Part shown: positions 15,314 to 24,045 of the stretch, one piece after another | Position numbering within the stretch: position 1 is the stretch's first letter | Layout: each line of letters starts with the position of its first letter | NCBI GenBank assembly: GCA_016926625.1 | Contig: JAFGOE010000123.1 | Span: forward strand, 1 to 32,588 | Direction of reading: 5' to 3' | From: Candidatus Zhuqueibacterota bacterium | GTDB lineage: Bacteria; Zhuqueibacterota; Zhuqueibacteria; Thermofontimicrobiales; Thiofontviventaceae | Length of the DNA stretch: 32,588 nucleotides | Program-made: the position numbers and the translations under genes | Notes under the pieces: model-generated | The model's input: only the letters and a program-made list of their open reading frames with translations | Databases searched by the model: none | Told to the model about the DNA's origin: nothing

Positions 15314-18300
15314 ATGAAAAGAAGGACTGTCTTATATTCTATCGTTGTATTGGTAATTATAACCATCGTTCCAACCTTAAACGCACAAACAAATATATGG
15401 CAAGAACGATTTGATTATCCGAATGGCACGACTCAGGGGAGTGGTATACCTCCGCGATGGACGATCTCATATTCCGGAAGCGGATCTTTTGCAGTCGATG
15501 GTTTCAATATGGTCGGGCGTGATCTCGACGTCGAGGCGGTATGGACATCACAAATTATCGATATTTCATCTTATGTAAATGTGTCTATCACGATACCTGG
15601 CGCTGAACAAGGAAATCTGGAGGCTTCAGATTTTATCGGATTTTATTATCGTTTAGATGGCGGCCCCGAAATAGTATTTCCTACTAACGGTCTTTTGAAT
15701 GGTAATTTTACTTTTGCAATTGCATCGGTATCAGGAATTAACGGGAGTAACCTTGTCATCGTTGTCAGAGTATTGAATGATGAGATAGGGGAGCGTATCG
15801 TTTTCGATGATGTTCAGGTTCAGGGTACATATCAGCCCCCGCCTCAGATATCCATCGATGACGAAACCGAAAATGAATCGGTCGGCACGATGACATTCAC
15901 GGTGTCGTTATCGGCAGCGAGCGCAAGTAATGTCAGCGTGGATTATCAGACTGCAAATGGTACGGCCGTTGCCCCGGGTGACTACACCAGCGCAAGCGGT
16001 ACGGCAGTCATTGCCGCTGGTAACACATCGACGACAATTAATATTCCGATCATCGATGACCTTCTGGATGAAAATGATGAGGTTTTTACGATCAATCTGA
16101 GTAATCCCGTGAAAGCTACGATCGGCGACGGACAAGGTACAGGTACCATCCAGGATAACGACGACCCGCCGACATTATCCATCAGCGACGAATCCGTCGA
16201 TGAATCGGCCGGCGTCATGACGTTCACCGTGTCGCTATCCGCAGCGAGTTCGAAACCGATCTCTGTACTCTATCAATCTGCGGACGGTACAGCCCATTCA
16301 CCGGGCGATTACTTGGGTCCGAGTGGTGCCGTGACGATTTATGCAGGCAATGTATCTGCCACGTTCAACGTGCAAATCAATGAGGATGCGCTGGATGAGA
16401 ATGATGAGACGTTCACGGTAGGGCTGTTTAATCCGGTGAATGCGACCATAGCCGACGGACAGGGTACGGGCACGATCCTGGATAACGATGCACCGCCAGC
16501 ACTAAGTATCAATGACAGGACTGATTTTGAGACGAATGGCATGATGATGTTCACAATAACGCTTTCGGCAGTGAGCGGAAGAAATGTGAGCGTAGGCTAT
16601 CAGACTGCAAACGGCACTGCCATTGCACCCGGAGATTATACTGCCACCAGTGGCACGGCTACCATTTTAGCAGGGAATACGTCGACGACAATTTACATCC
16701 CAATCAATGATGATATGATTGATGAAACCGATGAGACGTTCACGGTGAATCTGATCAATCCGGTCAATGCGACCATAGCAGACGCGCAGGGTCAGGGCGT
16801 CATCCAGGATGATGACTATCCACCTTATGTAGGCATTAGCGATGAGATAGAGAACGAATCGGTGGGTACGATGACGTTCACCGTTAGTTTAGCGATAGCA
16901 AGCGGCAAGGATATCACCATCGACTATCAGACCGCAAATGGCACGGCTGTCGCACCGGGAGATTACACCAGTACGAGCGGTACGGTGAGCATCCTGGCGG
17001 GCAATATGACGGCTACGTTTGATGTTCCTATCATCGATGATCCGATGGATGAAAACACCGAAAATTTCTTAGTTAACTTGAGTAATCCGGTAAACGCGAC
17101 TCTTGCAGATGGTCAGGGACAGGGAGTCATCGAGGATAACGACGATCCGCCCACCATATCCATCAGCGACGAGACGGAGAAAGAAGGCGCGGGCACCATG
17201 AGCTTCACGGTGACACTGTCCGCTGCAAGCTCACAGCCGATCTCGATGCTCTATCTGACGACGAATGGTACCGCTGCTGAGCCGGGAGATTACACCAGCA
17301 CCTACGGCGTATTGAATATTCCGGTGGGCAATGCCTCGGCGACGATCAATGTACCGATTATCGATGACCTGCTGGATGAACCTGATGAGACGTTCACCGT
17401 GGACCTGAGTAATCCAGTAAACGCCACGATTAGCGATGGTCAGGGTCAGGGCACGATTCAGGATAACGACGATCCGCCAACCATATCGATCAGCGATGAG
17501 ACGGAGGACGAAGGCGTGGGTACGATGAGCTTCACGGTGACACTATCCGCTACGAGCTCACAGCAGATCTCTGTGCTTTATCAGACGATGGATGGTACCG
17601 CTGCTGCACCTGGAGATTACACCAGCACGAGTGGCACATTGAATATTCAGGCTGGCAATACCTCAGCGACGATCAATGTACCCATTATCGATGACCTGCT
17701 GGATGAGAATGATGAGAATTTCGTCGTCAGATTGAGTAATCCCGTGAACGTCACGATTAGCGATGGTTCAGGTCAGGGCACGATTCAGGATAACGACGAT
17801 CCGCCGACCATATCTATCAGCGATGAAACAGAGGATGAATCAATTGGTACGATGACGTTTACAGTATCCTTGTCCGCAGCAAGCGGAAAGGTCGTTAGTG
17901 TGGATTACCACACATTGGATGCTATCGCTGTTGCACCAGGAGATTACACCAGCACAAGCGGCACCTTGAATATTCCGGCGGGCAATACCTCGGCTAATAT
18001 CAGTGTACCCATTATCGATGACCTGCTGGATGAACCTGATAATGAAGATTTCGTAGTCAGACTGTCTGATCCCGTCAATGCTTCGATTGCCGATGGTTCT
18101 GGTCGGGGTACTATTCATGATAATGATGATCCGCCCACCATATCGATCAGCGATGAGACGGAGGACGAAGGCGTGGGTACGATGAGCTTTACGGTGACAC
18201 TATCCGCTGCGAGCTCATGGCCGATCTCGATGCTCTATCAGACGACGAATGGTTCGGCTGCTGCGCCTGGAGATTACATCAACACAAACGGTACGTTGAA

Positions 18301-21300
18301 TATTCCGGCGGGCAATACCTCGGCCACGATTAATGTACCCATTGTCGATGACCTGCTGGATGAACCTGATGAGACGTTCAGGGTGAATCTGAATAATCCA
18401 TTAAACGCCACGATTAGCGATGGTCAGGGGCAGGGCACGATTCGGGATAACGACGCTCCACCCACCATATCCATCAGCGATGAGACGGAGGACGAAGGAG
18501 TGGGGATAATGACGTTCACATTGACACTGTCGGCTCCGAGTTCATTTGGGATTCATGTAAACTATTCAATCAGAAATAACAGTGCCTGGAATGGGCAAGA
18601 TTATACCGCCCCGGAAAATGGTGTCATATTGTTTGCACCGGGACAAACATCCCGGACTCTTGATGTAACAATAATTGATGATCTGCTCGATGAAAATGAT
18701 GAGACGTTTAGAGTGGGTCTCTGGATGCCGAATAACGCCACAATTGCCGATGGAGAAGGCATCGGTACCATCCTCGATAATGACGATCCACCGACGATTT
18801 CCATCAGTGACGAGACGGAGAACGAAGGGGTGGGTACGATGAGCTTCACGGTGACGCTGTCCGCTGCGAGCTCAAAATCGATTTCTGTCCAATATCAAAC
18901 GGTAGATGGTACGGCATTAGATCCGGGAGATTACACCAGCACAAGCGGTACGTTGAATATTCCCGCGGGGAATACCTCGGCTATGATTGACGTTCCCATC
19001 ATCGACGATCTGATGGACGAGTCTGATGAGGATTTTGTAGTCAGACTGAGCAATCCCGTAAACGCCACGATTAGCGATGGTTCGGGTCAGGCGACGATTC
19101 AGGATAACGATGACCCGCCGACCATATCCATTAGCGACGAAACAGAGAACGAAGGCGTGGGCACCATGAGCTTCACGATGACGCTTTCCGCTGCAAGCTC
19201 GCAGCCGATCGCTGTGTTTTATCAGACGGTGGATGGCACGGCTGGTGCGCCGGGAGATTATACCAGCACAAGCGCCACTCTCACTATTCCCCCAGGTCAT
19301 ACCTCGGCCACGATTAATGTTCCCATCATCGATGACTTACTGGACGAGCCCAATGAGACGTTCACAGTGGATCTGAGTAGTCCCGTAAACGCCACGATTA
19401 GCGATGGTTCGGGTCAGGCGACGATTCAGGATAACGATGACCCACCGACCATATCCATTAGCGACGAGACGGAGAATGAAGGCGTGGGTACGATGAGCTT
19501 CACGGTGACGCTGTCGGCTGCGAGTTCAAAGCCGATTTCTGTGCTCTATGAGACGATGAATGGTTCGGCTGTTTCGCCTGGAGATTACACCAGCACAAGT
19601 GGCACTTTGGATATTCCCGCATGGTATACCTCAACCACGATTAATATCCCCATCATCGATGACTTGCTGGATGAGCCTGATGAGGATTTCGTAGTCAGAC
19701 TGAATAATCCCGTTAACGCCACGATTAACGATGGTTCTGGTCAGGGCACTATTCAGGACAATGATGATCCTCCTACCATATCCATCAGCGATGAGACAGA
19801 GAATGAAGGCGTGGGTACGATGAGCTTCACGGTGACGCTGTCCGCTGCAAGTTCAAAGCCGATCTCTGTGTTTTATCAGACGGTGGACGGCACGGCTGGT
19901 GCGCCGGGAGATTACACCGGCACAAGTGCCACTCTGACTATTCCCGCAGGTAATACCTCGGCCACGATCCATGTCCCCATCATTGATGACTTGCTGGATG
20001 AGCCTGATGAGACGTTCACGGTGGATCTGAGCAGTCCCTTAAACGCCACGATTGCCGATGGGATCGGTCATGGCACGATTCAGGATAACGATGATCCTGC
20101 ACGCATCTCCATCAACGATGTATCGGCCGATGAAGGAATCGGAACGATGACGTTTACGGTCACCTTATCGGCAGCGAGCGGGATGAACGTCAGCGTCGAT
20201 TACCAGGCGAGTAACGGCACAGCCGTGGCGCCAGGGGATTACACCAGTGTGAGCGGTACGCTCACGATCCCGGCAGGAAGCATGTCGGCCACGATCGACG
20301 TCCCGATAAACGATGATGCAACCTATGAACCGGACGAGACATTTTTTATTGACTTGAGCAATGCTCAAAATGGGAGTATTGCCGATGGCCAGGGACAGGG
20401 AACTATCCTCAACAATGATCCCGAACCGGGAACGATCATCGTGGAGAAACAGACGGAGCCGGCTGGTCATCCGACGCTGTTCACTTTCAGTGGTGATGCA
20501 TCCGGTCAAATTGGGGATAACGGTCAAATAGTCGTAAGTGATATTCCTCCGGGGACCTATACATCCACCGAGGCGATTCCCATTGGATGGGAACTGGTGT
20601 CCATCGCGTTCACCGACGATAACAGTACATACGATCTGAATACCGGCACCGCTACCTTCCATCTCGATCCGGGTGAGACGGTTAAGGCGACGTTTACCAA
20701 TCGATTGACCAGCACGACCATATCTGCCGAAAAGGATGCGGAGGCTGAGCTGCATCGTGAATGGAACTGGACGATCGACAAGAGCGCCTATCCTGAAACG
20801 TGGAATTTATTCACCGGCGATGTAGGCGTCTCTAAATATACGGTGATCGTGACCAAAAATCTGGCGTCGGAAGTCGTGACCATATCCGGCCAGGTGTGTG
20901 TGACAAACACGGGTGATGTGGCGACGACCGGGTTGACCATCTACGATCACATCCAGTATCGAACGACGGGGATGACGACCTGGGCGGAAGTCCCGGATGC
21001 ATCGCAAACGACGACACCATCCCAACTCGCACCCGATGAATCCAAATGTTATGATTATTCACTCACCTTCGATGCCATCGCCGATGCCGAGTATCGCAAT
21101 GTGGCGCTGGTAACGATCACCAATTATCTCGGCCATGCGGGCGCAGCCTACGGCACGGAGGTGATCGAGGAGGTCGATTTACCTACGACGCCGACCACTG
21201 AGGTGAACGGTACAGTCCACGTGGACGACAGTAACGGACGTTCGTGGGAAACCAGTCAGAGCGCGACGTGGACGTACACCAAAGCATACCAATGTGGGGA

Positions 21301-23389
21301 TGATGCAGGCGAGAACTCGAACACAGCCGTTATTCGAGAAACACAGCAATCTGCGGAGGCCTCGGTCGATATTATTTGCTACGAGTTGGATGTCTCAAAA
21401 GACGTGCTGCCGACCTTTAATCGATACTACAACTGGACCATTGATAAAACTGCTGATCAAGCGGAAATGGATCTGCGCGGCTGTGTCGAAGGAACGATCA
21501 ACTATGCGGTGAAGGTGGAGGATACGCACATCGATCGTGACTATGCAGTCAGCGGGAAGATTACGGTATACAATTCGGCACCGATCCAGGCGGTGATCAA
21601 CAGCATCGCGGATATTCTTCCCGATGCTACCGGCATGGTCGTCGATTGTAGTGTGAGTTTCCCCTATACGCTGCTCGCGGGTCAGGCCATGGAATGCAGC
21701 TATCGTGCGGACTTGCCCGATAACACGGCACGAACGAATAGAGTGGTGGCCAGGATGCAGAATTTCACGTACGCTCAGGCTCCGGAACAACCGGTTGTTA
21801 AAGATCCTATCGGTGAGACCGAATTTTCCGGTGAAGCAGCCGTAGCGTTCGGTGAAATACCCATAAATGTGATCGATGAGAGCGTGCTGGTAACGGATAC
21901 GAATCAACCGGATTCGCTGGGCACCGTGACAGCCGCGGAAGCACCGAAGTCATTTGCCTATGCGAAAGCGGTGGGACCGTATTATACATCGGGTGATTAT
22001 AAGATTGAGAACACGGCGAAATACGTGACGAACGACACCCAGACCGAAGGCAGCGATGATTGGTCGGTCACGATCCATGTGAAATGTCCGGTACCTGTGG
22101 CCGAATTTAACGCGACGCCGACACAGGGGATTTCGCCACTGGAAGTCCAGTTCGAAGACCTGTCGACCGATGCAGCCAAATGGCTGTGGGAATTCGGCGA
22201 TGGTACCACCAGTGAAGAACAGCATCCGGTGCACATCTATCACAATCCGCCTCATAAATATTATACCGTGAAACTTACGGTATGGGACTGTTGCGAAGAA
22301 CATGAAGTGAGTGTCACGAAAGAGAACTTTGTGACCGTATTCAGGGCGGCTCAGAGTTACTTCAATGGAGCACCGATTGCCTTGGTTCCTGGATCATCAG
22401 TCCAATTTGATAACCAGTGCGAAGGTCTGGTGAATCACTTCGTGTGGAATTACGGGGACGGAAAGAAAGAAGAATTCATGTCCGAAGTTCAAAAAGCAGT
22501 GGATCCTGTTCATATCTATGATAAGGTAGGTGAATACACGGTCTCCTTGAAGGCATGGGGACAGGGTGGCGACGATGAGATGATCGTTCCCGGCATGATC
22601 TATGTGGATAAATATTATCAGGCACTCGAATTCATCGACGGCAGTGAGATTGCGGATCCCGGCAAGGGATGGGAGAAGGCGATCGATCACGATATCATCA
22701 GTCCGAATTCCTGTGTACTGGCACACAACGACAGTGCCTGGGCGATCTTCAAACTGGATACGACGAAGAGCCTTCATAAGCTGCGATTGATGACGAACAC
22801 GGCGTTGAAAAACACACTGCCCAATCACCTGATGAAGGATTTCGAATTCTGGACGTCAACGGATGGCGAGAATTACACGCTGGCGCTACAAGATTCCTTT
22901 GTCGATAAATCAGGCTGGGGCGTCTATGAATTAACGCCAGTGGAGGCTCGGTTCGTGAAACTGCTCGTTCTCTCTGCTCACGGGGACGAGTCACCGTATG
23001 TCAGCTTATGTGAAATGCAGCTATTCGGCAAAGATCTGTTGTCGATCGTGGCGGGTGCTTCGGCGGCATCATCCACGTTGATCAGTCTGGATATTCCTGA
23101 GGAGTTTGGACTCTCCCAGAATTATCCGAATCCGTTTAATCTGGGCACGGCCATCCGCTTCCAGTTACCGGAGCAGGCGGATGTAATTTTGGAGATCTAC
23201 AATATCCGCGGTCAACGGGTAATTAAGTTGATTCAGGGACAGAGATGTGCCGGTTATCATCAGATGCAGTGGAACGGAGTCGACGAAAGCGGGAATATCG
23301 TCAACAGCGGACTCTACTTCTATCGCTTGCATGCCAAATCAGAGGCGAATACATTCGTAGAGATCAAGAAGATGACGTTGATCAAGTAG
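15314..23389 (+). CDS. Giant secreted Calx-beta repeat protein with PKD and sorting domains
   Basis: A 2691-residue exported, probably surface-anchored protein. The signal peptide ends at A24 (TLNA-Q). Residues 25-175 are a beta-rich N-terminal domain. Fourteen Calx-beta repeats of about 109 residues span about 176-1703, each starting P(P/A)-x-x-x-I-S/N-D and ending with DNDD-like acidic loops that bind calcium in this family. A prealbumin/SpaA-like domain follows (about 1706-1799). Next comes a region (1800-2250) with two WTIDK-type beta domains, two PKD domains (about 2258-2345 with WLWEFGDG; 2346-2435 with VWNYGDG) and a discoidin-like domain (about 2436-2575). The C-terminus (about 2594-2691) is a FlgD-like/T9SS sorting domain with SQNYPNPFN and a final KKMTLIK. 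AAGGAG at 15301-15306 is a strong ribosome site. A terminator follows the stop. Likely role: adhesion or polysaccharide binding; no catalytic domain was recognised. Confidence 0.9.
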   Translation: MKRRTVLYSIVVLVIITIVPTLNAQTNIWQERFDYPNGTTQGSGIPPRWTISYSGSGSFAVDGFNMVGRDLDVEAVWTSQIIDISSYVNVSITIPGAEQGNLEASDFIGFYYRLDGGPEIVFPTNGLLNGNFTFAIASVSGINGSNLVIVVRVLNDEIGERIVFDDVQVQGTYQPPPQISIDDETENESVGTMTFTVSLSAASASNVSVDYQTANGTAVAPGDYTSASGTAVIAAGNTSTTINIPIIDDLLDENDEVFTINLSNPVKATIGDGQGTGTIQDNDDPPTLSISDESVDESAGVMTFTVSLSAASSKPISVLYQSADGTAHSPGDYLGPSGAVTIYAGNVSATFNVQINEDALDENDETFTVGLFNPVNATIADGQGTGTILDNDAPPALSINDRTDFETNGMMMFTITLSAVSGRNVSVGYQTANGTAIAPGDYTATSGTATILAGNTSTTIYIPINDDMIDETDETFTVNLINPVNATIADAQGQGVIQDDDYPPYVGISDEIENESVGTMTFTVSLAIASGKDITIDYQTANGTAVAPGDYTSTSGTVSILAGNMTATFDVPIIDDPMDENTENFLVNLSNPVNATLADGQGQGVIEDNDDPPTISISDETEKEGAGTMSFTVTLSAASSQPISMLYLTTNGTAAEPGDYTSTYGVLNIPVGNASATINVPIIDDLLDEPDETFTVDLSNPVNATISDGQGQGTIQDNDDPPTISISDETEDEGVGTMSFTVTLSATSSQQISVLYQTMDGTAAAPGDYTSTSGTLNIQAGNTSATINVPIIDDLLDENDENFVVRLSNPVNVTISDGSGQGTIQDNDDPPTISISDETEDESIGTMTFTVSLSAASGKVVSVDYHTLDAIAVAPGDYTSTSGTLNIPAGNTSANISVPIIDDLLDEPDNEDFVVRLSDPVNASIADGSGRGTIHDNDDPPTISISDETEDEGVGTMSFTVTLSAASSWPISMLYQTTNGSAAAPGDYINTNGTLNIPAGNTSATINVPIVDDLLDEPDETFRVNLNNPLNATISDGQGQGTIRDNDAPPTISISDETEDEGVGIMTFTLTLSAPSSFGIHVNYSIRNNSAWNGQDYTAPENGVILFAPGQTSRTLDVTIIDDLLDENDETFRVGLWMPNNATIADGEGIGTILDNDDPPTISISDETENEGVGTMSFTVTLSAASSKSISVQYQTVDGTALDPGDYTSTSGTLNIPAGNTSAMIDVPIIDDLMDESDEDFVVRLSNPVNATISDGSGQATIQDNDDPPTISISDETENEGVGTMSFTMTLSAASSQPIAVFYQTVDGTAGAPGDYTSTSATLTIPPGHTSATINVPIIDDLLDEPNETFTVDLSSPVNATISDGSGQATIQDNDDPPTISISDETENEGVGTMSFTVTLSAASSKPISVLYETMNGSAVSPGDYTSTSGTLDIPAWYTSTTINIPIIDDLLDEPDEDFVVRLNNPVNATINDGSGQGTIQDNDDPPTISISDETENEGVGTMSFTVTLSAASSKPISVFYQTVDGTAGAPGDYTGTSATLTIPAGNTSATIHVPIIDDLLDEPDETFTVDLSSPLNATIADGIGHGTIQDNDDPARISINDVSADEGIGTMTFTVTLSAASGMNVSVDYQASNGTAVAPGDYTSVSGTLTIPAGSMSATIDVPINDDATYEPDETFFIDLSNAQNGSIADGQGQGTILNNDPEPGTIIVEKQTEPAGHPTLFTFSGDASGQIGDNGQIVVSDIPPGTYTSTEAIPIGWELVSIAFTDDNSTYDLNTGTATFHLDPGETVKATFTNRLTSTTISAEKDAEAELHREWNWTIDKSAYPETWNLFTGDVGVSKYTVIVTKNLASEVVTISGQVCVTNTGDVATTGLTIYDHIQYRTTGMTTWAEVPDASQTTTPSQLAPDESKCYDYSLTFDAIADAEYRNVALVTITNYLGHAGAAYGTEVIEEVDLPTTPTTEVNGTVHVDDSNGRSWETSQSATWTYTKAYQCGDDAGENSNTAVIRETQQSAEASVDIICYELDVSKDVLPTFNRYYNWTIDKTADQAEMDLRGCVEGTINYAVKVEDTHIDRDYAVSGKITVYNSAPIQAVINSIADILPDATGMVVDCSVSFPYTLLAGQAMECSYRADLPDNTARTNRVVARMQNFTYAQAPEQPVVKDPIGETEFSGEAAVAFGEIPINVIDESVLVTDTNQPDSLGTVTAAEAPKSFAYAKAVGPYYTSGDYKIENTAKYVTNDTQTEGSDDWSVTIHVKCPVPVAEFNATPTQGISPLEVQFEDLSTDAAKWLWEFGDGTTSEEQHPVHIYHNPPHKYYTVKLTVWDCCEEHEVSVTKENFVTVFRAAQSYFNGAPIALVPGSSVQFDNQCEGLVNHFVWNYGDGKKEEFMSEVQKAVDPVHIYDKVGEYTVSLKAWGQGGDDEMIVPGMIYVDKYYQALEFIDGSEIADPGKGWEKAIDHDIISPNSCVLAHNDSAWAIFKLDTTKSLHKLRLMTNTALKNTLPNHLMKDFEFWTSTDGENYTLALQDSFVDKSGWGVYELTPVEARFVKLLVLSAHGDESPYVSLCEMQLFGKDLLSIVAGASAASSTLISLDIPEEFGLSQNYPNPFNLGTAIRFQLPEQADVILEIYNIRGQRVIKLIQGQRCAGYHQMQWNGVDESGNIVNSGLYFYRLHAKSEANTFVEIKKMTLIK
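15839..20422 (+). repeat. Tandem array of 14 Calx-beta coding repeats, period 327 bp
   Basis: Unit boundaries fall on the same codon each time, e.g. 18788, 19115, 19442, 19769 and 20096, exactly 327 bp apart. Units 1-4 and 14 are diverged. Units 5-13 are close to one another at the nucleotide level (shared PTISISDETE and GTMSFTVTLSA), with unit 9 a clear outlier in its middle. Units 10-11 and 12-13 look like a duplicated two-unit block of 654 bp. This indicates recent recombination within the array, and array length may vary between strains or be mis-assembled. Confidence 0.88.
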
Positions 23390-23414
23390 GAATCAATTGT
23401 ATATTAGATATGAG

Positions 23415-23454
23415 AGTCGGATGTGCATACGTTGCGCATCCGACTTTTTATTTT
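23415..23454 (+). terminator. Rho-independent terminator of the Calx-beta gene
   Basis: AGTCGGATG and CATCCGACT form a perfect 9-bp stem (23415-23445), extended by a few more pairs, and are followed directly by TTTTTATTTT. It lies 25 bp after the stop codon. It separates the giant gene from the downstream cluster. Confidence 0.88.
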
Positions 23455-23501
23455 AAAAGCTTTTACCATGATAACGAAGCTTTCTTCAACCCGTAAAGCA
23501 T

Positions 23502-23800
23502 TAACACAGAGAACACGGAGCCCAGCCCATCCCCCAAAAGATTAACACGGAGACCGCAGAGCCCAACAACACCCATCCCAAGAAGCCATAACACAGAGAA
23601 CACGGAGCCCAGCCCATCCCCAAAAGATTAACACGGAGACCACGAAGCCCCCAACCCAACCAACTGAACTATATAAAAATTTGTCCTTGCTTCGGCATGA
23701 AAAATACGTGACTTGCATGACATCTTTTTTCTATTCTTGTTGGGTTGGGATGGGCTCCGTGCCCTCTGTGTTTATGCTTTTCGGGGTGGGGGGCTTCGTG
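23502..23800. repeat. CACAGAG/CACGGAG dispersed repeat, two direct and one inverted copy
   Basis: Two nearly identical units of about 64 bp begin TAACACAGAGAACACGGAGC at 23502 and 23589. Each contains CCCAGCCCATCCCC and a second ATTAACACGGAGACC. An inverted, partly diverged copy lies at about 23739-23800 (GGGATGGGCTCCGTG, CTCTGTGTTTA, GGGGCTTCGTG), so the region can fold into a long imperfect hairpin. Repeats of this ACACAGAG style are scattered in many environmental genomes. A 92-codon open frame over the inverted copy is not a gene. The remainder of 23390-24045 carries the terminator and the promoter/operator. Confidence 0.8.
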
Positions 23801-23902
23801 TCCGAAGCTTTTAAAAATACCCCACCCTGCATTATAAAACCCTCTTATCCAAAGCTTTTAATAAAGCCCCTCCATAAAAACCCAAATTTTGAAAAAAATC
23901 CC

Positions 23903-23931
23903 TTGACATTTAAACTTTTTCGTTTTATCTT
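23903..23931 (+). promoter_or_regulatory. Sigma70-type promoter of the CBM9-TonB-PorV cluster
   Basis: TTGACA (23903-23908), 17-bp spacer and TATCTT (23926-23931). The predicted start, about 23938, abuts the LacI-type palindrome. The leader to the ATG at 24046 would be about 108 nt. Confidence 0.75.
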
Positions 23932-23938
23932 AACTATG

Positions 23939-23956
23939 AATGTAAACGTTTACATT
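23939..23956 (+). promoter_or_regulatory. LacI-family operator (perfect 18-bp palindrome)
   Basis: AATGTAAACGTTTACATT is a perfect palindrome with the central CG typical of LacI/GalR-family operators. It sits at the predicted transcription start, ideal for repression. No LacI gene is in the window, so the regulator would act from elsewhere. No second site of equal quality was noticed. Confidence 0.82.
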
Positions 23957-24045
23957 TAATCTTGGCAACCCTCGTAAAAACAACACAACAACGATTGAAA
24001 TCCTTTTCATTGACATGATTAACTTATCCAAATGTAGGAGGTGTT

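Noticed and set aside
15839-20422. Regular 327-bp repeats as a possible CRISPR or satellite array
   Set aside because: The frame is continuous, each unit encodes a Calx-beta domain, and there are no short repeats with unique spacers.
20165-20755. 196-codon reverse-strand frame within the Calx-beta gene, and similar long antisense frames at 7278-8018 and 30426-31016
   Set aside because: Each is the shadow of a strongly supported forward gene and shows no domain or start signal.
23681-23959. 92-codon open frame
   Set aside because: It covers the inverted copy of the ACACAGAG repeat, the promoter and the LacI-type operator; composition is unlike a protein.
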